NCBI GenBank assembly: GCA_019095985.1
Contig: CM032662.1
Coordinates: forward strand, 41,811,590 to 41,875,589
From: Streblospio benedicti
Taxonomy: Eukaryota; Annelida; Polychaeta; Spionida; Spionidae
Length of the DNA: 64,000 nt
Reading direction: 5' to 3'
Both the position numbers and the translations under genes were made by a program. Positions within the stretch are counted from its first letter, which is position 1; each line of letters opens with the position of its first letter. This document shows positions 1-12,600 of this stretch, piece by piece. Below the pieces are notes generated by a model. The model was given only the letters and a program-made list of their open reading frames with translations, had not been told where the DNA came from and made no database searches.

Positions 1-147
1 TTTAAATGATGATGTAACATTGTTGGAGATTGCTATGAAACTTGAATCACCAGCAGGAATTTTTACAAGCCAACATCAGAAGTGAGTGGTTAGTGTCTAA
101 ACTGCAGACTGTGGTCGTACTTAGAGGTTCTACTGAACATTCCACCC

Positions 148-204
148 TCTCTGTTCACCTGTTGAGTTTCTCCTGCTCTAGGCATGCCTCACACTGCTGT
201 CATG
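148..204 (-). pseudogene. Decayed copy of the 3' end of exon 343-547
   Basis: This stretch matches 331-388 closely, including the end of the exon, its GT donor and some following intron. Read on the minus strand it keeps CLEQEKLN from the parent's RLEQEKLN. It lacks the upstream part of the exon. Spliced in the phase left by the parent exon, it would hit a stop, so it is probably a relic and not an alternative exon. The other side of the copy abuts a fragment of the AGAGGTTCTACTG MITE family. Confidence 0.65.
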
Positions 205-342
205 TATTATCCCTTCTCCCCTCCACCACCCTCGTCCATCTCTTACCGACTCAAAACATCAACAAGCCTTTCCAACTTCACCAAACCTTACAATGACCCC
301 TCCCCTTCTGCTATCAACAGACAAAGTACAGTCTCTGCTCAC

Positions 343-547
343 CTGTTGAGTTTCTCCTGTTCTAGCCGCGCCTCATACTGCTGTATGGTCTCGTCGTGTT
401 CTGTCGTGGCGCCGCCAGCCTCCTGCGCTGCCGCCAGCGCCGCCTCCCAGTCCTCCAGGTGCCGCGAGCGCCGGTTCAGGATCTTGGCCAGCTCCGACTC
501 CTGCTCCTGCTGTTGCTGCTGGGACGGCTCAGTCAGAGGGCGGTCAC
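343..547 (-). CDS. Large gene, exon 16 of those seen, polyQ plus helical segment (phase 1 in, 2 out)
   Basis: Encodes DRPLTEPS, five glutamines, then EQESELAKILNRRSRHLED and WEAALAAAQEAGG, ending in a charged helix (QQYEARLEQEKLN). This is the most ordered and probably best conserved part of the visible protein, with a coiled-coil or helical look. The acceptor is TTCCACAG and the donor GTGAGC. The exon ends in phase 2, so translation continues left of the window. Broken copies of its two ends lie on either side (148-204 and about 697-740). Confidence 0.85.
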
Positions 548-617
548 CTGTGGAATAGAGGGGATTTGTTACACTGTGGTGTTGCTGTTGATGCTCTTGC
601 TGATAATGCTGCTACTG

Positions 618-680
<63 letters not shown>

Positions 681-3600
681 ATAAGTCAATCTAGACTGTT
701 ACGACTCCTGCTTCTGCTTTTGGGACGGCTTGGTCATGACACAATCAACACGTTAACATATCTAATAATATTAGAAGGTATGACAATGATCTTTTATTAC
801 TTTTGAATAGGCTACTTTTACTTCCTTTTTATGTCAGATAATAGGCTGGAAGCAGTGAAGGATTGATGATTTCCTGTTGATAAATCATTGCAGTCCATCT
901 ACCAAAAAGAGTTAAAATGGATATAAGGCTACTGTTTCAGGGCCTTGGGATGTTTGCACTGATGATCTTTGAGTAGATAATATCTACTGGGTACGCTGAA
1001 TATTACATATCATTCTACCATCTCAAGACTCATCAACGGAAACCATTGTCACAGCATAAAACTGATTACATCTAATGAGCTAAAGAAGGGTTTTAATCCT
1101 TTACCCCCTATGTAGATGTACGTTTCAGCAGTGAAGTGAACCACCTTCATTGTGAAAGTTAATTTTTCTCTTCATTCATCAAGTTGTTATGATCTTTCAT
1201 TTGTTACATAATGTTAAATCCAGTTAATGCGTCAGCACTCCATTTTGCATCACATGCTCATGATTTGAATCAAATTCTTGCGATGCATTATTTGCTGTCA
1301 TTTTTCAAGAAACCAGAAAATAAAATAAAAATAACTGGGAAGACATCAATTCATGTACACAATATCCAAAACTGTCTATGATAACAAGTTATTCCAAAGA
1401 CATGATACAGTTCACATACATATCCATCTACCTCCATGAACCAATCCACAAAATCTGAATATTGTTTAACAACAAAATAGAGTGTCCAGATGTGTGTTGT
1501 TTTCTAAACTCCAGAGACCGAAAGTAGCAGCTGATTTACAAGTTCACCGGACACTGCTGTGAATTTTTGCAATACATTTTTGTACTTAGCCAAATTAGGA
1601 AGCACCTAGCTTTGGAGGCGAATTTATGCAAATTTCAATAGGTCTTATTTTACAAAATTCTCAAAATCATTTCATTACAGTAAAGAACTATAAGAAACCA
1701 AAAACATTATCATTGACAAATATCCTTTAAAGTTTTGATATCAATCCGCATTAAAATTAAGTATAAATCACTACATTAATAATAATCCAGTGCCAAGAAA
1801 ACTTCATAACAAATGATACTTAAATACAACTACTGTACATGAAATTTCACACAACTATAAAGATGTGCCAAAAAGTTCGACTCTAAAGATAACATGAACG
1901 ATCAAATGCCAATTGAACATCGATCATTAATTTCATGTCATTTAACTTCCGTAATCGAGACTATCCCCACTATTCTGCATAAAAGTTTATGTTCACTAAG
2001 TTCACTAAAAACCACAACAGAATCAAGTGTCCACCGCAATATCCTATAACAACCTCGTTTTTCTCTAACTGCTGGAAGAGATTTTTTCTATGTGGTAGTA
2101 AGACATTGAATTGTTTTTAGCAGGTTGGAGACAATGGTCTCATTTTTACGGCCCCATTCTCTCGCTCTCGAGTGTCTCGTCGCCATTGCTCTTACCACGG
2201 CCGTTTATTCTTGGTGGCTAATGTATTTATGCTGAAGGACTCCATACTCAATGTAATAATGAAGCAGTCATTAGATCTTTGGATGAGTTGTAATTATATG
2301 TATTGCTGTTACAATAATTATCCAATGCAAGATACAAATGTAGAGAATCACATAATTGTAGAGCTAAGCCAAAATGTTTCAATCCTATCCAGTTATTGTT
2401 GGTGGCTAACATACTTGCTCAATGTAATAATGAAACAATCATTTCAGGTTTCATTGGAGAGTAATCAAGTATGGCAAACTTGTGTTATACAATTGTGATA
2501 AGAACAAATGGTAAAAAACGTAATAGGTAATAGACAACAGCTGATAGATAATACAACTGTAGGACTTTCTCAATGCAATAATGAACCAATCATTAACGCC
2601 TTGATTGAACAGCAATATAAAAATGTGTATCACCATTACAATACTTATGCAATGCAAGACAGTTTTTCCCAGAAACACAAACGACACTTTAATTTATAAG
2701 TGTAAGTGCTATGCCAATTTGTTTCTATTCAATTACTATTGGCTATTACTGTAGAACCTTACACTTGATATAATGAACGAGCTTTGATTGAGGAGTAATT
2801 ACGTACCATATGACAAAGTCAGGCAAAGCTATCATGATAAAAACAGATGACAAAAATGCGATTGCTGTAGATAACATCACTACAAATTAACTTTTGAATT
2901 TTTTTGCAATGGTCAATGAAACTAGAAACTTATGCCTTGGTTCAAATGCAAAGCATAAAGACTGCCATTCCGTTCGAGTAGCACGGATCGATATTGTCAA
3001 AACCTACAATGTACCAAAGTCTAAAACCTACATATGCCAGTTTAACTAAAACCTGCAAAGCTTTATTAATAAAGCAATCCGTACCACATTACAACATATC
3101 ACTGAATAGTCACCAGTGAGTTTTGTAATCAAACAAGCCAAAAGTGTATGCCCTTAATAAATTGATGTAAAATCATTCTATTAAGATGACTATATAACAA
3201 AATAGATGGACATTAACTTAGCTCACAAATAACTGGACACTTAGCTCAGTCTGTCAGATGATAATTATATCTAGGTCTAAATGCAAAACACTGAATACAC
3301 AGTCACCAGTGAATATTGTCATAAAAAAGGCAAAAAGATTTCTTGATTTATACAAGTACAATCATTTATAAAAGTTATGCAAACATTGAAGTAAAGAAGA
3401 TTACTAAAAACACAACCTATCTGCATGTACACAAGGAAAAATGAACTGCTACTACTCATTTTGAAGAAAAAAAAACGTAGTTTGCCATTAGATACATGTG
3501 AGCATGGGAGGTCATGCTGTATAGTGGTGATCCATGACAGGCCCGACATTGAAGTATTGACATTGAGATATTGATGGAGACAGATGATGCACACACCTGG

Positions 3601-6600
3601 TCCCAGGTTGCCTATCACATAGGCCTCTTACCCCACAAACCTGCTCATACAGAGGCAAAACTCGGAGAACCACTGGGCACTAGCAGTTCCAGGTTTTTAA
3701 AACGGGTTGTTGGATGGGTGGTGACATCGGAGGGCTTTCTAAGAAATGTTGCTAGAGCAAATCTTAAAATTTTGCATTTTTTGATGACGATTACAAAAAA
3801 ATCTTGCTCAAACATCTAGCTTTCTAAAAAGCTATTTGCTTAATCTCATACTATGACCCAATACTCAACTAATTTAACACCACCTACACCAGACAAAAAT
3901 AATCTGAAGTGTCATATCAACACAAAACTTTCACAAGTTATTCTCTACAGAAATGAGGTCAAAGTGTTGAGTTAATCTCTGTAAACATCATTTTGTCTCT
4001 CCATCAATGAGCAGCCATGTGACCAGTGAGCATGTAATGCTAAGTTTATTCATGATGTGTATTGACAAAAGGACAGTCGGCTCTGCCAGAGGCTGACTGT
4101 CCTGACCATAATGACCCCATCTGACTGTCCACTCAGAGGTGCACAATCCATTCAGAAAGACATCNNNNNNNNNNNNNNNNNNNNNNNNNNNNNNNNNNNN
4201 NNNNNNNNNNNNNNNNNNNNNNNNNNNNNNNNNNNNNNNNNNNNNNNNNNNNNNNNNNNNNNNNTCTCCATCAATGAGCAGCCATGTGACCAGTGAGCAT
4301 GTAATGCTAAGTTTATTCATGATGTGTATTGACAAAAGGACAGTCGGCTCTGCCAGAGGCTGACTGTCCTGACCATAATGACCCCATCTGACTGTCCACT
4401 CAGAGGTGCACAATCCATTCAGAAAGACATCTGTTTTGAATTCTTGTACCAGTACAATCTTGGTGAGCTTTGGTATTTCAACGCATATTATATCAAATTT
4501 CATATATTTGATTTTCTATAAAAGTATGCATAATACATACCATGCAGGCACCAAAATATGAGTCAAAGTTACAAATATTCTCTCACATTCAAATTCAAGT
4601 CATTCCAATAACTATATAATTCAAATAACTCAAATTTACAATGATTAATCTAGAAATTGGCAACAATAAGTCCCTAAGGACTTGCATTTGTTAAAACAAT
4701 GGGTCCGAGGGCTAAAACAATGGGTCCTAGCATACATAACCATAACAAACTATAAATATTTCATGGGTCCCGTACAGGGATGCACAATTTTTAATTCTGT
4801 GCATACTATTGAAAAATAATGAGTTCTGGACATCTAGATTGATCCTTGATCTAATATTCTCTCCCTTAAAAATTGCGTTAAAAGAATTCCTAGCTAGTGT
4901 ATGTCAAAAGAGCTACCTCTGGGTCCTCCGCGCCTGTTGCGTCGCAGCACCACCTCTGGCTTGCTGCTTGCTGCACTAGACACAGACCGCTCTGACGACG
5001 TGCTAGCAGACCTGAAACGCGAGGACATTGTGATTAGATAAACACGGACACATGTGCAAGATGAGGATATTGTGGTGATTGAAATGGATTCATTAGTTTT
5101 CTTTGATCATACCCTTCAAGACTGATTACTGAATGTAATAAAACAATTTACAGCTGAATGTTACACTACTATCAGAAGCCCATAAGAGCATATCTTATGG
5201 GTTTCTGACATTCCGCCATTGTAGGTAAAACAATGTCATCTAGAATGAGTTAGACACATTTAAATTACCTTTCTTTGACTTTGGCATCTGGTAGTGACAG
5301 TTCTGATCCTGTCTGGTCTGATCCTGTTAAGCCTGGCATGGACTGGTTCGAGCTTGACATGGACTGGTTAGAACTGGTTATGGACTGATTTGAGCTAGTT
5401 ACTGACTGACTGGAACTAATTTTGTCTGGTCCAGTTACATTAGAATTAGCTTTTTCAACTGATGATTTTTCTGGGAAAACAAACCCTCCAGATTTTGGAG
5501 ATCTTGGTGAAACTCCTCCAGAAAATCTGAAAATAAAAATTCAGAAAATTAGAATTTCAAAACATTTGAAAAAACGTTTAGGGGTTTGAAATAACGACAT
5601 TCTATTATATTCATTGCCTGTCATATGTAAATGATGGAAAGACAGTGAAATACAAAAAGCAAACTCCGCACAGTAAAAGTTTTCACCTGCGAGAGAGTCC
5701 GGCAACATCCCTGCCTGTTGAGGAGACCGGCTTGAGGCCCGGCTCCTGTGTCAAACCTTCACCGCTGCTCTGTCGAGACAGCTTTGATAGAGCTGCCCCA
5801 ACCTGCACGAAACAACAGCAATATGGCATTTTTTTTAACACCTTGACACCTTCAAAACATATAATGATTGTTTTTATTGGATGGAATAGACATAAGGTAT
5901 TATGTTCAGAGACATCGCTGTTCTATTTATATCATCATGCAGGTTGTAAGTAGTTGTCTTTGAAAATTAACATTACTCTTAATGTGTCAGCATTGTTAAA
6001 TAAGTAGGTAAGGAAACATGGATCCATTAGGTTTAAACAATAGAACATTAATATTTGGTTGAACCAGTTTACTTTTATTACAAAGTCCACTACTATTTCT
6101 ATGATAGAATATTGATCAAAAAATGTACAAATAACACAGGAACTGACTCGTGACTCTGTTTTTGTTGCTGAAAGCTTGCGGGTCACAGGTTTAGCGCTTG
6201 CTGCATCCTGCTTTTTGATTGGCTGGTCAGAATTGAGGCTCCAGCGTTTCTTGGGGGGAGGTGCAGATCCAGGAAGGGTCGCAGGGTCAGCTGAGGTCGT
6301 GGGGTCTTTAGAGGTGGCAGGAGTAGAGGAAGTCTGGGGAAGAATAGATGTTAGTGGTAGTAAGTAGTTAAACAGAGAGAAAAACAAAAACAATTTGACC
6401 TGTTTACCTCAAACTCTAATACGTTGATTTCATTGATGACTCCAGCAAATACATGTAACCATTTCCGATCATGTTAATTCTCTTTATAAATGATTTTGAT
6501 GCATGTACATGAAATTTTACATCATTCAAAATTCATATCAATTACCAATATCGAACTGTATACCGATATAACTACAATTATAGCTTTAAATATGTGTGAA

Positions 6601-9600
6601 TTGGCATCATGAGAGCAATGGATTTGAATCTCAACCATGCCGGCGATGAGTGTAAAACAGTCTCACCTCGATTGTAAAGCATTTTACATATAGAGTATTA
6701 TAAGATTATAAAATTGATACCATTTACATGGCATGCCATGACTTTCAGGCCTCCCCCACATTCTAGGAAAGAATGATGATCTAGAAAATGTTACGCTCCA
6801 GCGCCAAAGATATAGTTGACTTATCCAGACCCATACAACCCCTGTGGTTTTTTTTATCACACCCACCATGACAATAATAAAGGGTAGCCCCCTTAGATGT
6901 AAGTGAATCTCACCTGCTGGTCACCGCTGCCTGCTGCTGCTGCAGCACCCAACTTGCTCACAGTGAGAGGAGACTCTGACACCGGGAAGTGGGTCTCGAT
7001 GGAAATCGCACCCTCACTGGCTGGCTTCAATGCTGGCAAGGCTGTAGTAATGATAAAAACATTGATACACTGTACATTGTTCTACATTGCATAATTAAGT
7101 AGTTTTATACAGGACAAAAAGGGCTAAAAGGTATCATGGACATAGATATCAAGCACCATTTGCATACATGGAACATGAGAACATTTGGGAAATGGCGAAA
7201 AAAGTTTGATAAATTGATTTACCTTCTTGTTTCTTCAATGAGGCAGTGCTGTTTTGTAATGCAGCAGATTCTGCAGTATTTCTTTTTTCGTCTATGGCAG
7301 GTGCAGCAGTACCAGTCTGCTTGAGCGGTGCTGATTTTGGTCTCGCCTCCACCAGCTTTGGCTTGACCACTGGTGACTGCTGAACTTGAGCGGCTTCTAT
7401 AGCGCTGGTCTCGTTCATAGCTGCCGAAGCTTTGGAATCAGCAGCCTTTTTGTCGGTTGAACTTTTCGAATCATCTGCTTCTTTAGTACTTGCAACTTTT
7501 GGTGCAGAATGTTTCTTAATATTTGCTTGTTGCGATGATGAGGGTTTGGAATCACCTTCCTCTGTAATCATCAAACTAATTGGCTCATTCTTTACGTTGC
7601 TTTTAGAACTTGCTGCCTTGCTTTGAGGATCTTTTGTCACGACCTGTTTGTTCACTTCTGTCTTCTCTGGTATTTTAGGTTGCTTATTAACGATTTGATT
7701 TTGTTGTGGAGAAGCCACTTTATTAGTTACAGCCACCTGCTCATTTTTTACGACCTTCTCAGATTCCTTAATGTGAAGATCTATTTTTGAACTTGGTATC
7801 TTATCATTCATCGACGTTTTATTTTGCACTTCCTGTTTGGAAATGCAGCTTACTTTTGTCACTGGTTCCTTCGATGCAGTAATCACCTTAGATTGGTCAA
7901 TAGTTTTCAATACCTGTGTACTAGAGGCTGGTCTAGCTGCTTCTAGGTTGCTAGCTGGTGCACTAGTCACCTTGGCATCTGTCACGTCCTTCTCTAACGG
8001 CTTTGACAATTGATTTTGCACTGAATTTTCTTGTTTCTGTACAGTCTTAATATCATTTTTCTGCACAGCACTTGGCTGTTTTTCCACTAACTTTTCTGGT
8101 TGCTTGGCAGATACTGCTGCACTTTGCTGTTTTGGTGCTTGATTTTGCACCACATTTTGCTCTTTTTGTTTTAAAACTGGTTCCACTTTGGGTACATGCT
8201 GTTGAACCTCTGTCACTTGTTTCTTTCCTGAATCTACTTGTAACTTCCCATCTGTTTGCGTTACATCATTACTAATTTGTTTAATCTGCTTATTTTCAGT
8301 CAACTTTCCTCCATCCTCTAATTTCTTATTCTCCTGCTTTTGTTGTAAATCATTATTTTGCACATTTTCCACATTCTGCTTGGGTTTGTCAAGGCTTTTC
8401 TGTTTTTCGAAATGCTCTTGGTCATCTTTGTGCTTTGGTATCTGTGGTGTAGATGGCACCACTGCACAGGCAGTGGCCACGACCTCAGGAACGACCTCAT
8501 CCTGAACGACGGCACGGATCTCATTGTATACCTACAATAAAAGCAAAAACTGTCAAACAAATATCAAGATTACAGCATCAATTCCATTTTCAGACTATTG
8601 CTGTTAAAAATAAAGCAAGCACATAATTGTAGCTATTTTACTGATCACTAATAAATCATCCTCACATCTAAATGAATTCTGGCAATACGTATTTGGAAAG
8701 TTGAACATTTCACATACAACTGACCTTGCCATAGACTGCCGGCACCTGCGGATCTGTGACAACAGCCTTAATCACCACTGGCTGCAAAGATGAGACCACT
8801 GTCTGTTTCACCGGCTCCGAGGATACTGGACTAGCCACAATACGTGAGTTTTCTATTGTTGCTTTAGATGAATCATTTCCTGTATTACTTGGTTTGTTTG
8901 TAGCTTGTAGATTCTCACTCACAGATAGCGACAGAGGCTTACTTGACGACTCAGGTAGTGATTTAGCCTTTACCAGCATCGGTTTACTCTGCTGTTTAGA
9001 AACAACTTTTACATCATTGTCGGTGGGTTGCGATTTTAATATGGTAGAGGACTCTTGAGGTTTGGTTGACTGTGAACTTGGGGTCTTCGATTCAACTACA
9101 GGTGCTGCTAAACTCGATTTTGGAGACGGAACTATTTGCTCTGGTGATGGGGATTGCAAACTTGTAGCAGCCTTCGTTTCAAGTCCTGCAGTAATCGTAG
9201 ACTGCACACCAGTGGTCTTTTGCTCGAGTCCCGATGAGGCGGTATGCTGAGTAGCCCTTGTCCCAGAAGTAAAAGGTCCGTTAGAGGTTTTGTGTTCAAT
9301 TCCTGGTACACTTGTAGAGGTGTTCTTACTTGCTGGTGCCACCACACTCTGCTGAGATAAAACCTGCGCATTGGTAGCAGCTGTGGTAGATGCCGAAGCA
9401 GTGATGGGAGCATGGCCGACGGTAGTAGAGGTCGTGTGTTCGATTCCTGCGCTGGCTGTGGAGGTGTGTGGTGTGGTGCGGGGTGCGGTGGTCAGTGGGG
9501 TGTGTCGCGCCCCGCCGCGGGTCACGCCGGACACCGGGGTGCTGTGGGCAGAGGTACGCAGCACAGACAGGGCATCGTGCACCTGTAGGGTACAGGAGTT

Positions 9601-12600
9601 GACGTTGAACATTATGGTTGAAGGTGTATATTTTGTGTTTTTGAGTGAAGTTTGAAAAGAAAAGAAGTCAACTAAAATAGGACAGTTATGATAGAGCAAA
9701 TTCTAGCAAAATTATTAATCATAATCATTATTACAATACAATAGACATTACCATAGAGGTGGTCTAATTAAAGGTGTGTGCTCATCTGAATGTTCTACAG
9801 TACTTATTATTATAAAGGTATGCTCTACCAAGAAATGTTCTCATTTGGAGGTTCTACTGTACAATAAACCTGACGGACACCACACGTACCTGTACGTCTG
9901 ACAGCCTGTGCGCGGCATTGTTACCGCGCCCGGCGCCGCTCTGACCATCAGACAGGTGCCCTGAATACCGCCGCCTCGGCGTCACCAGGTCTCCCGATGA
10001 CGACCCCTGTGACCCCGCACCAGGAAGTGATGCAGAGCTAGCTGGTCGTGGAGCATATGATGACGACGGTTGTGTCTTTGCATCATGGGACTGTAGCGCT
10101 GTTCCACTTGGACGGGCATAGGCTGGGGTGATGTTGGTAGTGGTGGTTTTGTTGACCTCGGCAGATCTTGTTGCTCCGATGATCTCGCCTGATGACCCTT
10201 GACCCTGACGCGAGTATGATGGGAGATGCGTCGGGCCGGAGCTGTGTCGTTGGTATGTCGCTATGCCAACTGGCGATGCGACTGTTGATGATCGGCTGAC
10301 GACGGGTCGTGATTGGTGGATTCCGGAGCTTGCAACGGGCTGCTGTGATTGGCTGATGTCTGAGCTGCCCGACCTCCCGCGGTGACCTCTGGATGGGGCC
10401 GCCGGCGCAGCCACCACATCGCCCTGGAAACAGTGTCATGTGACAGCGACATGTCACTGTGTCGGCCTGCCACTTATTCATTTATACCATATACAACCAT
10501 CCAAATGCACATGGGCTTTTGGGTCGAAAATTTGACAATTTAGGAGGGGGTCTTTAACATGAATGTGTTTTTACATGGAGATTTCAAAATTCTATATTTT
10601 GATAAGGTTCATATTTGGAAGTGAGCTTTACATCGCAGTCAGAGTCCTTGGACGGTTGTATATGGTATATGTAATTTTGTAATTTATTCAAACTCAAGAC
10701 AACACAACAGGACGCACACATTTTGGGGCGATAGTTTTTGTTGGTAGTTGCTTTTTGTTGATGATTTCATAAGTATCTATTTTGAGTATGCTGTCATGAT
10801 TCTCTTAATTTTATACTAAAGACATGTATCAGGAATGTGACTGAAACATAACTGTTCTCCATTAAATTTCTATCAACATTGCTGGACTTAGCTGATGTGA
10901 AAAGTTGCATAGGAAAGTATCATCAAATCACAAGTGACCCTTATAGTAAAAGACATACCACGATAAATATACAAACACTAAAGCTATATTCTTAGCATTT
11001 CAATCATATTATACGCATTTCAAAAGCAACCCATTCTAGCATCTGAGAAAAAATGTCTACATTGAAGACTTTCTTATACAGTGTCGATTTCTTAACTTCA
11101 TTACACTTTGGCAGGTTTGGTCGATATATGCTTTATCACCCACCAATCTATTCCGTAGTAACATGATCACCGGAGCTTTGAACACATCGGAACTTTGCTT
11201 GAAACAATGGGCCAGAGAAATAATGAGATTGCAGATTAAGCTCCGTAGGAATCCAGTTATTTACCTATGTATTAGCACAACACTATGTGTTTCACAGCTA
11301 CTTTTGTGTGTGTACTTTGTGGTTTATTCACTTTGAAGTGATTGCCGTCTGCCAGGAAAAAACTCGTATACTCAAGGAATGTGGAGTAACAGGGTGGTTA
11401 TGTAAGCTTTCTAAATAATGATTACATATGATCTACATCGCATTGTTTAAATTGCATGTGCTGCATAAAGGAATTTATTTGTGGGTTCATTCCACATGCC
11501 AGGGTTGATGTTAATTCCTGTAATATCAGCGATGTAGCGACACAGAATAAAGCGAAGCAAACGATTCTGCATTTTCTAAAAACACCCATTTGCCTCTAAT
11601 ACCTCATTGTTTTTATGTTTTTAATTAGTCGTAAAATTTTGAGATTTTTGTTAATCTAGAATGTCAGCAGCATATAAAGTACTCAGAATTAGTTTTTAGG
11701 TATTAATTTCATATATAGCCTAGGGGAGAATGTCTCTGGATCGCCTACAAAGAGTTCCACACATTTCAGCTAGCAAGAGTTCCACACATTTAAGCTAGCA
11801 TTGTGAAGGCACAGTATCAAATATGTGTAAAAACCCTGAATATGTTAACCTACCATAGTCTATTCTACTGTTACTGGGGCAAAGGGGATGCCTAAGAATA
11901 TTATACTAATTTCTTGCATTTAATATACCAGAGAAAAGGAAGCCTAACAACGTAATACCCCAATTGAACATGAAATTTCAAATTTCATGTTAAAAACTAC
12001 TAACAATTAACATATACATACAATACAAACATTCTCTTATCTAAACATGTATTATAATAATGTGCAGCAACAATAAGTGTGGCACATTATAATAAATTAC
12101 ATATAGATTGTCTCTATCTGAAAAGTATGATTTTGATTATCATAGAATATATATTATAAATGATGACAAATAGCTAGAAAGTACCATATACAATCCTTCA
12201 AACATATCTAAGGGAAAACTTAATCACATAAAGTTTCATCTTTCATTATCAATACACGTTGACATAAATAAGTTTTCTATAAGCTGTGGTCACACCTATA
12301 ACATATATACCGCACTCCTTTGAAGTACATACACGAGCTTACAATAGAACGTAGAAGAATGTTCAAAGCTATGTATAAGTATGTACAAGAATATAGAACG
12401 TATTGCCACCCGGGATATGTGTGGTAATGTTTGAACATGCACAAAAATCTTATGCTTGAATGTCTGGTGGCAGTCTACGTAGGTTGTAGAAGCATGGAGA
12501 AGTATGTTCAAAAATATTGAAAAACTTTTAGAAAGAACATAGAACTATAAGAACGTACATATAAACTGAAGTACGGTATTATACTTAGGTGTGACAACAA

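Larger units (their letters stand above)
548..4916 (-). other. Intron of the large gene; assembly gap and MITE-like hairpins
   Basis: About 4.4 kb without a supported exon. It contains the CTG run, an exon relic, AT-rich unique-looking sequence, and a GGACAGTC hairpin at about 4075-4110 (repeated at about 4342-4377 across the gap). Confidence 0.7.

Noticed and set aside
7432-9655. Several open frames on the plus strand across 7.4-9.7 kb
   Set aside because: They are antisense to the large coding exons of the minus-strand gene and arise from its biased codons.
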